Both the position numbers and the translations under genes were made by a program. The notes below the pieces were generated by a model. It searched no databases. It was not told where the DNA came from and was given only the letters and a program-made list of their open reading frames with translations. 64,000 bases of DNA from Nitrospirota bacterium (GTDB lineage Bacteria > Nitrospirota > Thermodesulfovibrionia > Thermodesulfovibrionales > SM23-35): NCBI GenBank assembly GCA_040754395.1, contig JBFMCL010000014.1:20828-84827 (forward strand). The letters run 5' to 3'. Shown here piece by piece: positions 26,397-41,167 of the stretch. The stretch's first letter is position 1, and every line of letters starts with the position of its first letter.

Positions 26397-29300
26397 ATGC
26401 CAAAAAGAACTGACATCAAGAAAATACTCCTTATCGGGTCCGGCCCCATCGTTATCGGCCAGGCCTGTGAGTTTGACTATTCCGGGACCCAGGCGTGCAA
26501 GGCACTGCGGGAGGAGGGGTACAGGGTGGTCCTTGTCAATTCGAATCCGGCAACGATCATGACCGATCCTGAAACTGCAGATGAAACCTATATAGAGCCC
26601 TTAACTGCGGATGTTCTCGAAATGATAATAAAAAAGGAGAAGCCTGATGCGCTCTTGCCGACCATGGGTGGACAGACAGCGTTAAACCTGGCGGTTGAAC
26701 TTTCAGAGAAAGGAATTCTCGAACGTTACAGGGTTGAACTGATCGGCGCGAAACTCCATGCGATCAGGAAAGCAGAGGACCGGGAACTCTTCAAGGAGGC
26801 AATGAAAAAGATCAATCTGGAGATCCCGAAATCTGCGCATATAGGGTCACTGAAAGACGGCCTTAACGCAATTGAGGATATCGGTTTCCCTGCAATCCTC
26901 AGGCCTTCATTTACCCTCGGTGGTACCGGAGGAGGCATCGCATATAACATGGAGGAATACCGGGAACTGCTTCAAAGAGGCCTGAAACTCAGCCCGGTGA
27001 GCCAGGTGCTTGTCGAAGAGTCGGTCCTTGGATGGAAGGAATATGAGCTCGAGGTCATGAGGGACGGAAAAGACAATGTGGTCATCATATGTTCGATAGA
27101 GAACCTTGATCCCATGGGCGTGCATACAGGCGACTCCATAACTGTTGCCCCTGCCCAGACCCTGACCGACAGGGAGTATCAAAGGATGCGCGATGCGTCT
27201 ATCGCGATTATCCGCGAAATAGGCGTTGATACAGGAGGGTCCAACATACAGTTCGCACTGAACCAGACAAATGGAAGGATGGTCGTTATCGAAATGAACC
27301 CGCGGGTCTCACGGAGTTCTGCCCTCGCCTCAAAGGCAACCGGGTTCCCCATTGCGAAGATTGCGGCAAAGCTTGCAATCGGCCTTGCCCTTGATGAAAT
27401 ACCCAATGACATCACGAGGGAGACCCCTGCATCATTTGAACCAACGATAGATTATGTGGTGACCAAGTTCCCCCGGTTTGCTTTTGAGAAATTTCCCGAA
27501 GCGGATTCCACACTCACCACGCAGATGAAGTCAGTCGGAGAGGCGATGTCGATCGGAAGGACATTCAAGGAATCACTGCAGAAAGCCATAAGGAGTCTGG
27601 AAACTGGCTGTTACGGTTTCGAACATACGGAAACAGATACGAATATCATAGTATCAAAGCTCAAAACTCCGAACAGTGAGCGCATATGGTATGTCGCCGA
27701 GGCACTGCGGCAGGGCATGAGCATTCAGCGTATCCATGAACTTACATGGATTGATCCCTGGTTTTTGCATAATGTGCAACAGATCATTGATATGGAGGAA
27801 GAAATCCGTGGGTCAGAGACTCAGAAATCTTTGGCTGCCCGACTTCCCGAATCCTTATTGCACAAAGCCAAACGGTATGGGTTTTCTGACGCAAGAATAG
27901 CCCAATTACTCGGTGTGCAGGAGGCTGATATCAGGAATTTCAGAAAAAAATGTGGGATACAGGCGGTCTACAAGATGGTTGATACATGCGCTGCTGAATT
28001 TGCCGCATATACGCCCTATATGTATTCGACATACGAAATGCCCTTCTATAGAATCGGTGATTCAGGGATCGAAGACACGGACACTCGACCGTGTGTTTCC
28101 CTTGCCGCTGCGGCTGAATGTGAATCAAACGCCTCGGAGAGAAAAAAGATCATCATACTTGGTTCAGGACCGAACAGGATCGGACAGGGCATTGAATTCG
28201 ATTACTGCTGTGTGCATGCGGTGTTTGCCCTCAGAGAGCTTGGGTATGAGACAATCATGGTCAACTGCAATCCCGAGACGGTCAGCACAGACTATGATAC
28301 GGCCGACAGGCTTTACTTCGAACCGCTGACTATTGAGGATGTCCTGAATATCATCGAAAAAGAAAAGCCGGAAGGGGTGATCGTCCAGTTCGGCGGCCAG
28401 ACCCCCCTGAAACTTGCGGTGCCGCTTGAAAGAGAAGGGGTGAAAATACTCGGGACTTCTCCTGATTCGATCGACCGCGCAGAGGACAGGAAGCGTTTCA
28501 GGGAACTGCTGCATACGCTGAAACTGAGGCAGGCTGACAGCGACACCGCGATGTCTGTGCAGGAGGCGCTGGCTGCTGCTGAGAGGATAGGCTATCCGGT
28601 CATGGTGCGACCTTCCTATGTGCTCGGCGGCAGGGCCATGGAGATCGTGTACGATGAAAGATCACTCAGGGAATATATGCAGCGGGCGGTAAAGGCGTCC
28701 CCGGAGCACCCTGTCCTGGTGGACAAGTACCTTGAGGATGCGATTGAGGTTGATGTGGATGCCATTTGCGATGGGCATAAGGTAATAATCGGAGGAGTCA
28801 TGGAACATATAGAGCAGGCGGGCATACATTCGGGAGATTCTGCCTGTTCGCTTCCGCCCCATTCTCTTGGGAAGGGGATTGTCAGAGAAATAGAGCGGCA
28901 AACAAGGGCTCTGGCAAAGGAGCTCAATGTAATAGGCCTGATGAACGTGCAGTTTGCGGTGAAGAACAGAGATGTCTATATTCTTGAAGTCAATCCGAGA
29001 GGGTCAAGGACAGTTCCCTTTGTGGGAAAAGCAACCGGGGTGCCCCTTGCAAAGCTTGCAGCAAAAGTGATGGTCGGCAAGATGTTGAAGGAACTCGGTT
29101 TTGCAAAGGAGAAGCGCATACCACATGTTGCCGTGAAGGAGGCAGTGTTCCCGTTCGACCGTTTTCAGGGCGTTGATACCGTGCTCGGACCGGAAATGAA
29201 ATCGACCGGAGAAGTAATGGGCATTGATGACGACTTCGGTCTTGCCTTCGGAAAATCCCAAACAGCCAGCGGGAATACTATCCCCCTGTACGGGAAGATC

Positions 29301-29696
29301 TTTATAAGCCTAAAGGATAAGGACAAGCCGGCTGCTGTTCCTATTGTGAAGAAAATGCTCGAACTCGGTTTTTCCGTGGTTGCGACAAGGGGGACGGCAA
29401 AGCATCTTCACACGCATGGGCTGGACGTCAGGATTGTCAATAAGGTGGCAGAAGGCCGACCCCATATCGTTGATTTAATCAAGAACAGGGAAGTGCACTT
29501 TGTCATTAATACGGTCAGCGGTGCACAGGCCCAGAAGGATTCTTTTTCCATACGGGAGAGTGCCTTGCGGTACCGTGTGCCGTTTACTACAACAATCTCC
29601 GGTGCTGCGGCTGCAGTGAAGGCGATCGAGATGCTGAAGAAGAAAAAAGTGCATATTAAGTCTATTCAGGAATATCACAGAAGATCAGGAAACTGA
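26397..29696 (+). CDS. carB: carbamoyl-phosphate synthase large subunit
   Basis: The 1099-residue protein has the two homologous ATP-grasp halves, each starting with [20 protein letters not shown] and [20 protein letters not shown] respectively. [15 protein letters not shown] and [15 protein letters not shown] are the matching nucleotide loops. The allosteric MGS-like domain is at the C-terminus ([18 protein letters not shown]). Length is normal for the full subunit. It makes carbamoyl phosphate for pyrimidines and arginine and probably shares the pyr transcript, but 179 bases of spacing leave room for its own promoter. Confidence 0.96.
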   Translation: MPKRTDIKKILLIGSGPIVIGQACEFDYSGTQACKALREEGYRVVLVNSNPATIMTDPETADETYIEPLTADVLEMIIKKEKPDALLPTMGGQTALNLAVELSEKGILERYRVELIGAKLHAIRKAEDRELFKEAMKKINLEIPKSAHIGSLKDGLNAIEDIGFPAILRPSFTLGGTGGGIAYNMEEYRELLQRGLKLSPVSQVLVEESVLGWKEYELEVMRDGKDNVVIICSIENLDPMGVHTGDSITVAPAQTLTDREYQRMRDASIAIIREIGVDTGGSNIQFALNQTNGRMVVIEMNPRVSRSSALASKATGFPIAKIAAKLAIGLALDEIPNDITRETPASFEPTIDYVVTKFPRFAFEKFPEADSTLTTQMKSVGEAMSIGRTFKESLQKAIRSLETGCYGFEHTETDTNIIVSKLKTPNSERIWYVAEALRQGMSIQRIHELTWIDPWFLHNVQQIIDMEEEIRGSETQKSLAARLPESLLHKAKRYGFSDARIAQLLGVQEADIRNFRKKCGIQAVYKMVDTCAAEFAAYTPYMYSTYEMPFYRIGDSGIEDTDTRPCVSLAAAAECESNASERKKIIILGSGPNRIGQGIEFDYCCVHAVFALRELGYETIMVNCNPETVSTDYDTADRLYFEPLTIEDVLNIIEKEKPEGVIVQFGGQTPLKLAVPLEREGVKILGTSPDSIDRAEDRKRFRELLHTLKLRQADSDTAMSVQEALAAAERIGYPVMVRPSYVLGGRAMEIVYDERSLREYMQRAVKASPEHPVLVDKYLEDAIEVDVDAICDGHKVIIGGVMEHIEQAGIHSGDSACSLPPHSLGKGIVREIERQTRALAKELNVIGLMNVQFAVKNRDVYILEVNPRGSRTVPFVGKATGVPLAKLAAKVMVGKMLKELGFAKEKRIPHVAVKEAVFPFDRFQGVDTVLGPEMKSTGEVMGIDDDFGLAFGKSQTASGNTIPLYGKIFISLKDKDKPAAVPIVKKMLELGFSVVATRGTAKHLHTHGLDVRIVNKVAEGRPHIVDLIKNREVHFVINTVSGAQAQKDSFSIRESALRYRVPFTTTISGAAAAVKAIEMLKKKKVHIKSIQEYHRRSGN

Positions 29697-29883
29697 TTGT
29701 ATGCCGCCGATGGGTTATCCCTGCGGTAGTCCCATTTGCCTTTCCCCTGTTGAAGATGGCAAAAAAGATCCACTTCAGGCCGTCCGCAAATCATGTTGCC
29801 GGGTATGTTAGTGATTTATCCATAAGTCATGGTAATATATACATTGCCTAAAAAATTTTTTATTCTTTTTCCAGGGGGTGATT

Positions 29884-31035
29884 ATGCTGGGGAATAATTA
29901 TTTTTTTACCTCGGAATCAGTGACAGAAGGCCATCCGGATAAAATCGCAGACCAGATCTCCGATGCAATACTGGACTCCATAATTATACAGGATCCTTAT
30001 GCCCGGGTCGCATGCGAGACGCTTGTTACCACAGGATTGGCGTTTGTGGCCGGCGAAATAACCACAAAATGCTATGTGGAAATCCCTGATATTGTCAGAT
30101 CAACGATCAGAGATATCGGGTATACGCGGGCAAAGTACGGGTTCGATTATGAAACCTGTGCAGTCATCACCTCCATCCATGGGCAATCTTCGGATATTGC
30201 ACTCGGGGTGGATATCGGAGGAGCCGGCGACCAGGGGCTTATGTTCGGATATGCCTGTTCAGAAACAGAGGAGCTGATGCCGTTGCCGATCCTGCTTGCG
30301 CACAAGCTTTCCATGAAACTTTCCGAGGTCAGAAAAACAGACGTTCTCGGCTATCTGAGGCCGGACGGCAAGACACAGGTGACCGTCGAGTACAGGAACG
30401 GAAAACCCCTGCGGGTCGACAGTATTGTCGTTTCCACCCAGCACAGTCCTGAGGTAACCCTGAAGGAAATTAAGGAAGATGTTGTTGAGAAAGTAATCAA
30501 ACCTACTGTTCCTCCGGAACTCCTTGATGAGGAACGCATCAAATATTTTGTGAACCCAACCGGAAGGTTTGTGATCGGCGGGCCGATGGGCGATACTGGC
30601 CTGACCGGAAGAAAGATTATCGTTGACAGCTACGGCGGTGTAGGAAGCCACGGAGGAGGGTGTTTCTCGGGAAAGGATCCTTCAAAAGTCGACAGGTCAG
30701 GCTCTTACATGGCCAGATACATAGCGAAAAATATCGTTGCTGCCGGGATAGCGGAAAGGGTGCAGGTTCAGATCGCATACGCGATAGGCGTGCCGGAGCC
30801 GGTGTCTGTACTGGCCGAAACATACGGCACAGGAAAGATACCTCAGGAGAAAATAGTAGACCTTATCCGGAAGCATTTCAATCTCACGCCGCAGGGAATG
30901 ATAGATACCCTTAATCTCAGAAGACCAATCTTTAAAAAGACCGCGGCCTATGGCCATTTCGGAAGGAATGATCCGGATTTTACCTGGGAGACTACCGATA
31001 AGGCTGATACGTTAAGGAAAGAAGCAGGACTATAA
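29884..31035 (+). CDS. metK: S-adenosylmethionine synthetase
   Basis: The 383-residue enzyme starts [20 protein letters not shown] and carries [20 protein letters not shown], the [14 protein letters not shown] loop and [16 protein letters not shown], all classic MetK blocks. I chose ATG 29884, five bases after AGGGGG. The GTG at 29878 overlaps that ribosome site. The 180 bases upstream contain no SAM riboswitch that I can recognise. The ahcY gene follows after a 94-base gap, so SAM synthesis and SAH removal are encoded together. Confidence 0.95.
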   Translation: MLGNNYFFTSESVTEGHPDKIADQISDAILDSIIIQDPYARVACETLVTTGLAFVAGEITTKCYVEIPDIVRSTIRDIGYTRAKYGFDYETCAVITSIHGQSSDIALGVDIGGAGDQGLMFGYACSETEELMPLPILLAHKLSMKLSEVRKTDVLGYLRPDGKTQVTVEYRNGKPLRVDSIVVSTQHSPEVTLKEIKEDVVEKVIKPTVPPELLDEERIKYFVNPTGRFVIGGPMGDTGLTGRKIIVDSYGGVGSHGGGCFSGKDPSKVDRSGSYMARYIAKNIVAAGIAERVQVQIAYAIGVPEPVSVLAETYGTGKIPQEKIVDLIRKHFNLTPQGMIDTLNLRRPIFKKTAAYGHFGRNDPDFTWETTDKADTLRKEAGL

Positions 31036-31129
31036 CAACAGGCAGAGGGAAAGGCAAAGAGAGGAGAAATGTTTCATGAATATGCCTCCTCTTATCCCAC
31101 TCCCCGCACCTAATTGCATTGGAGGATGA

Positions 31130-32389
<1,260 letters not shown>

Positions 32390-32469
32390 GTAAGTGCACA
32401 GGAGACCGGAAGTGCGCAAAATTTTTTATGCGGATTCGATATCTCTAATAATATGATTGTATTCCAGGC

Positions 32470-32916
32470 ATGAAAGGCAAAATAGTCTCAGTCAATATCA
32501 GTGACAGGAAAGGGGTCAGGAAGAGACCGGTTAAGGGAGCAATGATAAAAAAAGACTTTGGCATCGAAGGCGATGCCCATGCGTCTTCAGAATGGCACAG
32601 GCAGGTAAGCCTTCTGGCCATGGAAAGCATCAGGAAGATGCAGGCACTCGGGCTGAAAGTCAACCCGGGTGATTTTGCAGAGAATATCACGACAGAAGGG
32701 ATTGACCTGCTGAAACTCCCGATCGGTACCAAAATGACAATCGGTAAACAGATAGAGGTTGAGGTGAGCCAGATAGGCAAGAAATGCCATACCCGGTGTG
32801 AGATATACAAGAAGGCCGGTGATTGTGTCATGCCAAAGGAAGGGATATTTGTGAAAGTGCTCAGGGGGGGGAAGGTCAGGGAAGGAGACGAAATAATAAT
32901 ACGCAGCACACAATAA
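32470..32916 (+). CDS. MOSC domain protein
   Basis: This 148-residue stand-alone MOSC domain has GDAHASSEWHRQVSLLAMES, NPGDFAENITTEGIDL and the conserved Cys in KCHTRCEIYK. MOSC proteins bind sulfur or molybdenum cofactor, and the Cys is thought to carry sulfur. It is followed 23 bases later by a MogA-like gene, so the pair probably acts in molybdenum cofactor assembly or insertion. Confidence 0.88.
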   Translation: MKGKIVSVNISDRKGVRKRPVKGAMIKKDFGIEGDAHASSEWHRQVSLLAMESIRKMQALGLKVNPGDFAENITTEGIDLLKLPIGTKMTIGKQIEVEVSQIGKKCHTRCEIYKKAGDCVMPKEGIFVKVLRGGKVREGDEIIIRSTQ

Positions 32917-32939
32917 ACAGTCAGAACGACTCAGGACAA

Positions 32940-33425
32940 ATGATAACAGTTGCGGTCTTAACGATAAGCGATAAGGGGGCAAGGGGCGAAAGAGAAGATC
33001 TCAGCGGCCCCTCTATTCAGGATATGCTCAAAGGCATTAAGGCTGAGGTCAGATACGCTGAAATTCTGCCTGATGAAAAGGAACTCATCAAGAAAAAGCT
33101 TCTCCACTACAGCAAGGAGGTTGATCTGATATTCACTACAGGCGGGACAGGCCTTTCTCCCAGAGATGTCACACCGGAAGCGACTCTCGAGGTCATTGAG
33201 AAAGAAGTCCCCGGGATTGCCGAAGCCATGAGGACAGAAGGCTTGAAAAAGACACGCAGGGCGATGCTCTCAAGGGCAGTGGCTGGCGTGAGGGGAACAT
33301 CCTTAATCATCAATCTCCCGGGAAGTCCCCGGGCGGTTCAGGAAAGCCTGACAGCGATCATTGATGTTATCCCGCATGCACTTGAGAAGCTCAAGGGAGA
33401 TCCTTCGGAATGCGGTACTCCGTAA
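32940..33425 (+). CDS. mogA: molybdopterin adenylyltransferase (MogA/MoaB family)
   Basis: The 161-residue protein has the MoCF-domain motifs VLTISDKGARGEREDLSGP, TTGGTGLSPRDVTPEAT and INLPGSPRAVQESL. MogA adenylates molybdopterin before metal insertion. I start it at ATG 32940 after AGGA. An earlier frame from 32823 is inside the MOSC gene. Whether it works as MogA or MoaB cannot be decided from sequence. Confidence 0.88.
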   Translation: MITVAVLTISDKGARGEREDLSGPSIQDMLKGIKAEVRYAEILPDEKELIKKKLLHYSKEVDLIFTTGGTGLSPRDVTPEATLEVIEKEVPGIAEAMRTEGLKKTRRAMLSRAVAGVRGTSLIINLPGSPRAVQESLTAIIDVIPHALEKLKGDPSECGTP

Positions 33426-33509
33426 GAGAAGCAATATACATGCGGCACGTTGCCTTTTCCCTGTGCCAAGGCAGCGTAAGGATACCGCGTTACAGAAAAA
33501 AAATTCTCA

Positions 33510-34232
33510 ATGAATGATATCTCCTTCACCCTTGCCTTTCTCGCAGGTATTCTCTCATTCCTGTCGCCCTGCGTTCTGCCACTGATTCCTTCATATGTGT
33601 CATTTATTACCGGTATTTCATTCACAGACCTCACTGTTGGGAGCGACAGAAAAAGAATCAGATATGTAACAATGACAAATTCGGCTGCGTTCATCGCCGG
33701 GTTTTCGACAGTATTCATTGCGCTTGGCATATCCTCGTCTGCGATAGGTCAGTTTCTCTTCATGTACCTGGACTTCCTCAGGATAATCGGAGGGGCACTC
33801 ATTATTGTCTTTGGTCTTTTTATTGCGGGATTCCTGAAAATCGGCTTTTTCCTGCCGGAAAAGAAGATCCGCCTGAGCGGAAAACCTGCCGGATATATCG
33901 GAACATTTCTGGTCGGGATGACCTTTGCTGCAGGATGGAGTCCCTGTATAGGACCGATACTCGGAACAATCCTTGTGTATGCCGGTTCCAAGGGGTCTGC
34001 TCTTTACGGGGTCCAGCTGCTTGCGGTGTACTCGCTCGGCCTCGCATTGCCGTTTTTCATCTCAGCTGTCGCCATGAATATGTTTCTCAGCTATTCATCC
34101 AGAATTGCAAAACACATGCGGGTGATAATGGTTATCAGTGGTCTGCTGCTGATCATCTTCGGCATAATGCTGCTGACCGATCAGATACGTGTCATCGGAA
34201 GGCTCTTCCCGGATCTCGGGATCAAATTGTAA
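33510..34232 (+). CDS. ccdA: CcdA-type cytochrome c biogenesis / thiol-disulfide membrane protein
   Basis: The 240-residue protein has about six membrane helices. The paired cysteines in LSFLSPCVLPLIPSYVSF (first helix) and GWSPCIGPILG (fourth helix) are the redox pair of CcdA/DsbD-beta proteins. It should carry reducing power across the membrane for cytochrome c maturation or thioredoxin-like partners. No thioredoxin-fold gene is adjacent. The ATG has only a weak ribosome site. Confidence 0.88.
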   Translation: MNDISFTLAFLAGILSFLSPCVLPLIPSYVSFITGISFTDLTVGSDRKRIRYVTMTNSAAFIAGFSTVFIALGISSSAIGQFLFMYLDFLRIIGGALIIVFGLFIAGFLKIGFFLPEKKIRLSGKPAGYIGTFLVGMTFAAGWSPCIGPILGTILVYAGSKGSALYGVQLLAVYSLGLALPFFISAVAMNMFLSYSSRIAKHMRVIMVISGLLLIIFGIMLLTDQIRVIGRLFPDLGIKL

Positions 34233-34264
34233 TCTGCATTCTTTGCAGGAAACCCTGAACGCGG

Positions 34265-34582
34265 TTATGGAGAAAAGTTCTGTTTGTCTTGGAGTGCGTC
34301 TGTCCTGGCAGATCCGGTTTCAGGGAGTTCCCTGTTTGATTCTTTATAGAGTAAATAGATCGCCTCGCTCAGCAGCCGCTCAGGATACCTTAAGGTTGCC
34401 TTAATGACGTCTGTCAGCGGATAATCGATATAATAACCGTCGGTATATACGATCCTGGTAAAGCGCCGTTTCAGGAGGAACCGCCGCAATTTCCTCCCAT
34501 CTTTGTCGGTAAATGGAATAATAACGTGTTCTCCATCTTCCTCAAGACCATATTGTCTGATTAATTCATCGATTTCTTCCAT
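34265..34582 (-). CDS. small uncharacterised protein
   Basis: The 105-residue product is rich in charged residues, with a central basic stretch (GRKLRRFLLKRRFTR) followed by VYTDGYYIDYPLTDVIKATL. It has no signal peptide, membrane segment or motif that I recognise. It is in its own intergenic slot, convergent with ccdA, with GAGAG before its ATG, so it is likely a real gene, possibly with a regulatory or nucleic-acid-related role suggested only by its charge. Confidence 0.5.
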   Translation of the reverse strand: MEEIDELIRQYGLEEDGEHVIIPFTDKDGRKLRRFLLKRRFTRIVYTDGYYIDYPLTDVIKATLRYPERLLSEAIYLLYKESNRELPETGSARTDALQDKQNFSP

Positions 34583-34683
34583 GCATGCGCTCTCACCGGC
34601 GCTCCCGTAAAATCCATGAATGATATCAGTCAGGATAACGGGTATTCTTCATTGTATTAAGGTGTCGCGATTACAGTGGACTG

Positions 34684-35670
34684 CTAATACAAGCCGATAG
34701 CTTCCCGCACTATCCGCATCGTCTCTGCAGCAGCTTTTCCTGCCTTTTCAGTTCCCCTGTGCACCACATCCAACAGTCTGTCAGGAGTATTCAAGAGTTC
34801 ATCCCGTTTTGCCCAGATCGGCTCCATGACTCTGAAAACATTTTTGATCAGGATTTTCTTGCAATCAATACAGCCGATGCCTGCGGTTCTGCATCCGGAG
34901 GCAACTTCCTCACACTCTTCGAGGGATGAAAACACCTTATGAAGCTGATAAACCGGAGACAGGTCAGGATTTCCCGGGTCCGTCTTTTTTACCCGTGCGG
35001 GATCGGTGACCATCGTCCTTATCTTCTGTTCAACTTCTTTCGGGCTGTCAGAGAGATAGATCGCATTGTCATAGCTTTTCGACATCTTCCGTCCATCGGT
35101 TCCCGGGACCTTCGGAAACTCGGTGAGCAGGGCTTCTGGTTCAGGAAAGATTTCTTTGTAAAGATTATTGAAACGCCGCGCGATTTCACGGCTAATCTCC
35201 AGATGGGGTACCTGGTCAATGCCGACAGGGACGTACTTTGCCCTGTATATGATGATATCCGCCGTCTGGAGGAGAGGGTATCCCAGGAATCCGTAGGTCG
35301 AAAGATCTTTATCTTTCAGTTCCTGCTGCTTCTCCTTATAGGTAGGTACCCTCTCAAGCCAGCCGACAGGGGTGATCATTGAGAGAAGCAGATGAAGCTC
35401 TGCATGTTCAAGAACTCTCGACTGAATGAATATCGTGCATTTGTCAGGGTCCAGGCCGACCGCCAGAAAATTTACGAGCAGATCTTTTGTAGACTCTTTT
35501 ATGGAAGACGGATCTGCATATCCGGTAGTAAGGGAATGCCAGTCTGCGACGAAATAATAACAGTCATACTGCTCCTGCAGTTTCACCCAATTGCTCAATG
35601 CTCCGACGAGATTTCCCAGGTGCACTCTGCCGCTGGATTGCATCCCGCTCAAAACCCGGTACTTCTTCAT
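34684..35670 (-). CDS. trpS: tryptophanyl-tRNA synthetase
   Basis: The 328-residue class Ic synthetase has the HIGH-equivalent SGRVHLGNLVGAL near residue 13, VPVGIDQVPHLEISREIARR and the KMSKS motif in TDGRKMSKSYDN. It charges the tRNA-Trp of the type encoded at the right end of the window. The start (MKKYRVLSGMQSS) is 33 bases downstream of the M50 protease gene, with which it may be cotranscribed. Confidence 0.95.
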   Translation of the reverse strand: MKKYRVLSGMQSSGRVHLGNLVGALSNWVKLQEQYDCYYFVADWHSLTTGYADPSSIKESTKDLLVNFLAVGLDPDKCTIFIQSRVLEHAELHLLLSMITPVGWLERVPTYKEKQQELKDKDLSTYGFLGYPLLQTADIIIYRAKYVPVGIDQVPHLEISREIARRFNNLYKEIFPEPEALLTEFPKVPGTDGRKMSKSYDNAIYLSDSPKEVEQKIRTMVTDPARVKKTDPGNPDLSPVYQLHKVFSSLEECEEVASGCRTAGIGCIDCKKILIKNVFRVMEPIWAKRDELLNTPDRLLDVVHRGTEKAGKAAAETMRIVREAIGLY

Positions 35671-35703
35671 TCACCACCTCGCGAAAATAGGATATGCTGC
35701 GCT

Positions 35704-36372
35704 TTAGAACAACTGTAACAACCGCAGGAAAAGATTTACCAGCGGTAAGACGAAATAGTTTGTCAGTCCTGTCATGATCATAAAAATGACAATGATAAAT
35801 CCGAAAGGCTCGATCTTGCTGAATGAAACAGCCTGTTTATACGGCAAAAACCCTATGAGCACGCGGCCACCATCCAGAGGAGGGATAGGAATCATGTTGA
35901 AGGCAGCAAGTACCACATTAATTATTATGCTCGACCGGAAAATCATTATTAAAGGAGTCATGACGCTTGAACTGATGGCATCGGGCAGAATCAATGACAT
36001 AGGAGCTAATATGAGCTTGAGAACAAACAGGCTTGCAATCGCCAGAAGGATATTGGTAACAGGACCTGCAGCTGCCGAAATCGCCATATCCCTCTTGGGA
36101 TTCCTGAAATTCATCGGATTTATGGGGACGGGTTTTGCATATCCGAACACGAACTGACCATTGGTGAATATGATAAGCATCAAAGGCATCAGCACAGTGC
36201 CGATAGGATCGATATGTGCAAGGGGATTCAAGGTAAGCCTGCCCATCATCTTGGCGGTGGGATCTCCCAATTTGTTTGCCACGAATCCGTGCGAAAGCTC
36301 ATGAAACACAATCGCTATCAGGATAGGAAATGCTGATATGATTATATGCCGCGCAATCTCTGAAAACTCCAC
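35704..36372 (-). CDS. M50 family site-2-type membrane protease
   Basis: The 222-residue membrane protein has the zinc-binding motif FHELSHGF in its first helix and NMIPIPPLDGGRVL near the C-terminus, the hallmarks of the small M50 (SpoIVFB/Rv-like) proteases common in bacteria. I chose GTG 36372, eight bases after AAAGGG. Earlier in-frame starts at 36426 and 36438 have no ribosome site and add an unconserved tail. The substrate is unknown. It lies upstream of trpS. Confidence 0.88.
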   Translation of the reverse strand: MEFSEIARHIIISAFPILIAIVFHELSHGFVANKLGDPTAKMMGRLTLNPLAHIDPIGTVLMPLMLIIFTNGQFVFGYAKPVPINPMNFRNPKRDMAISAAAGPVTNILLAIASLFVLKLILAPMSLILPDAISSSVMTPLIMIFRSSIIINVVLAAFNMIPIPPLDGGRVLIGFLPYKQAVSFSKIEPFGFIIVIFMIMTGLTNYFVLPLVNLFLRLLQLF

Positions 36373-36644
36373 GCTATTTGCCCTTTCTAGAGAGATTTGC
36401 CCTCTCCCTTGCTGCGAGTAACGCATGTATATGAGCAAGAGAAGGGAATCAGTCCTGGTCTTCTCTCTTCGTATTGTACCTCAATTCCCTTTCAATTTTC
36501 GCCTCAGTCCTTATCGGGTGACGCAGCCTGAGAATGATAAAGGGGCACCGGGGACTTGCATTGTATTGTCCTTTGGTATGCTGCGGACGAACCAAAACAC
36601 AGAGGCAAATTCCAGATAGAAACTATACTTTGTATGAAAAACTA

Positions 36645-36674
36645 TTGTCAAGATATGTATAAGCAGTATATAAT
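36645..36674 (+). promoter_or_regulatory. kdsB promoter close to the start codon
   Basis: TTGTCA (36645-36650) and a perfect TATAAT (36669-36674) are 18 bases apart. The kdsB ATG follows 13 bases after the -10 box and there is no Shine-Dalgarno, so the leader would be about seven bases. Confidence 0.65.
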
Positions 36675-36687
36675 GATATCGTACAGC

Positions 36688-39113
<2,426 letters not shown>

Positions 39114-39953
39114 GTGGCAATGGACGGAATACCCGTCTCCGATGCCATACTCGGCGGCGATAACAATCCCCTGTTTATTATTGCTGGCCCGTGTGTGATC
39201 GAGAATGAAGATGTAGTATTTCACTCTGCGGAGATGCTCCGCGAAATGTGTGCCCGTGAAGGTCTTCCCCTGTTGTTCAAGAGTTCCTATGACAAGGCAA
39301 ACCGGACATCTGTGTCTTCATTCAGGGGGCCGGGAATAGAAAAGGGATTAAGAATCCTTATGGATGTGAAAAGCAGATTTCATATCCCTGTCATCGCAGA
39401 TGTCCATTCTGTCGAAGAAGTCAGGCCGGCTGCGGAAGTGCTGGATATGATCCAGATACCCGCTCTCCTGTGCAGGCAGACAGACCTTATTCTGGCGGCA
39501 GCGAATTCCGGAAAACCGGTCAATATCAAAAAGGGACAGTTTATTGCCCCCTGGGATGTACGGAACATCATCGACAAATTTGTCTCAACAGGGAACAGGA
39601 ATCTCTTTATCACAGAAAGAGGGACATCTTTTGGATACAATAATCTTGTGGTAGATTTCAGAGGGATTCCGATCATACGGTCATTCGGATTCCCTGTTAT
39701 CTTCGACGTTACCCACAGTCTTCAGCTTCCCGGAGGAAAAGGAACGTCATCCGGAGGGCAGAGGGAATTCGCAGAACCCCTCGCAAGGGCAGCAGTTGCA
39801 ACCGGTGTGGACGGACTGTTTATGGAAGTGCATCCTGACCCGGAAAAGGCGTTGTGCGACGGGCCGAATATGATAAGGCTTTCAGAACTTCAGACATTGC
39901 TGAAAACTGTCAAAGCCATCGACAGTCTGGTGAAAAAACGGTCAGTTAATTGA
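39114..39953 (+). CDS. kdsA: 3-deoxy-8-phosphooctulonate synthase
   Basis: The 279-residue enzyme has FIIAGPCVIENED, FKSSYDKANRTSVSSFRGPG, PALLCRQTDLILAAA and the THSLQLPGG block. The Cys in AGPC, where E. coli KdsA has Asn, marks it as the metal-dependent class seen in Aquifex. It condenses arabinose 5-phosphate with PEP. A GTG directly after the pyrG stop is the likely start, with CAGGGGT eight bases upstream. ATG 39120 is an alternative. Confidence 0.94.
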   Translation: MAMDGIPVSDAILGGDNNPLFIIAGPCVIENEDVVFHSAEMLREMCAREGLPLLFKSSYDKANRTSVSSFRGPGIEKGLRILMDVKSRFHIPVIADVHSVEEVRPAAEVLDMIQIPALLCRQTDLILAAANSGKPVNIKKGQFIAPWDVRNIIDKFVSTGNRNLFITERGTSFGYNNLVVDFRGIPIIRSFGFPVIFDVTHSLQLPGGKGTSSGGQREFAEPLARAAVATGVDGLFMEVHPDPEKALCDGPNMIRLSELQTLLKTVKAIDSLVKKRSVN

Positions 39954-40018
39954 ACCAATATTCCATTCCCTGAAAACGAAAATCTGTTATGATATCCGGG
40001 TTGTGCTAACATACTGCT

Positions 40019-41032
40019 ATGGTCAGAAGAAAACTAGAAAACCGCCGGAAAAAGACACAATCAGAGGATAATATCATACATGTTGCCAGACAGGTCCTCG
40101 AGACAGAGGCCGCCGCAGTCCGTTCTCTTGCAAAGCGCCTGAACAGCAGTTTTGAAAAAACTGTTGATCTGGTGTTCTCCTGCAGGGGAAGAGTAGTCGT
40201 ATCAGGCATGGGCAAGTCTGGACTGGTCGGAAAGAAAATAGCCGCAACCCTCGCTTCCACCGGCACGCCGGCATTTTTTCTCCATCCTGCCGAGGCAAGC
40301 CATGGTGACCTTGGAATGGTAACCGAACGGGATATCGTTATCGCCATTTCGAACAGCGGGGAGACCGCGGAACTTGTCGGACTGATACCCTTTTTGAAAA
40401 GATACCGTGTAAAGCTGATTTCTATGACCGGAAAGCCAAACTCAACCCTTGCGAAGTCTTCAGATGTAATGCTTGACATATCGGTGCAGGAAGAAGCCTG
40501 TCCCATGGGCATTATTCCTACCGCTTCGACAACCGCAACCCTCGCAATGGGAGATGCGCTTGCTGTGGCATTGCTTACAAAGAGGGGATTAAACGAACAG
40601 GATTTTGCCCTCCTGCATCCCGGCGGGAGTATCGGGAAAAAATTTTTTATTAAGGTCGAAGACCTCATGCACAGTGGTGAGGGTCTTCCTGTTGTCACTC
40701 TCGAAACGCCTGTTTCAAAGGCATTGATTGAGATATCCTCAAAAAGGCTCGGCCATGCCGTTGTGATAGACAGAGACAACAGATTAAGCGGAGTGATCAC
40801 CGATGGGGACATACGGAGGGGCCTGGAGAAATGGGAGGGGCGGATTTTCAAGATGAAGGTGAAAAAAGTTATGACAGAAAATCCCAAGACCATATCCAGG
40901 GAAGAGCTTGCAGCAAGGGCGTTATCGGTCATGGAGAGCTGCTCCATCACCGCCCTGATCGTGCCGGATGAAAATGGCAGGCCTGTTGGAATTATCCACC
41001 TGCATGACATCCTGAGGCAGGGAATCGTCTGA
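40019..41032 (+). CDS. kdsD: arabinose-5-phosphate isomerase (KpsF/GutQ family)
   Basis: The 337-residue protein has an N-terminal SIS domain (VVVSGMGKSGLVGKKIAATL, ISNSGETAELVGLIP, EEACPMGIIPTASTTATLA) and two C-terminal CBS domains (DLMHSGEGLPVV and KKVMTENPKTIS onward). It makes arabinose 5-phosphate for KdsA. The ATG has no Shine-Dalgarno, and TAACAT with a TG extension lies six bases before it, so it may be leaderless too. The usual next gene, kdsC, is not present. Confidence 0.92.
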   Translation: MVRRKLENRRKKTQSEDNIIHVARQVLETEAAAVRSLAKRLNSSFEKTVDLVFSCRGRVVVSGMGKSGLVGKKIAATLASTGTPAFFLHPAEASHGDLGMVTERDIVIAISNSGETAELVGLIPFLKRYRVKLISMTGKPNSTLAKSSDVMLDISVQEEACPMGIIPTASTTATLAMGDALAVALLTKRGLNEQDFALLHPGGSIGKKFFIKVEDLMHSGEGLPVVTLETPVSKALIEISSKRLGHAVVIDRDNRLSGVITDGDIRRGLEKWEGRIFKMKVKKVMTENPKTISREELAARALSVMESCSITALIVPDENGRPVGIIHLHDILRQGIV

Positions 41033-41138
41033 TAATGTGCTCCATTGTATTTCTTTTCCCTCTCTCCTGTAAGGGTAAGGCAGCTCCCGGAGATATATTC
41101 CGGGATTCATGATATTTCCGGGCACGTTCTTCAATTAG

Positions 41139-41167
41139 AAAGGCATTCCCGATGGAAAGCCTTTTTT
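41139..41167 (+). terminator. intrinsic terminator downstream of kdsD
   Basis: AAAGGC (41139-41144) pairs with GCCTTT (41159-41164), and inside it TTCC pairs with GGAA around CGAT. A run of six T ends the element. It lies 107 bases after kdsD and closes the kds operon. The remaining gap to 41363 contains a TTGACA at 41325-41330 but no convincing -10 box. Confidence 0.8.

Noticed and set aside
29697..29883. possible SAM riboswitch upstream of metK
   Set aside because: I could not form the conserved helices or core sequences of known SAM riboswitch classes in this stretch.
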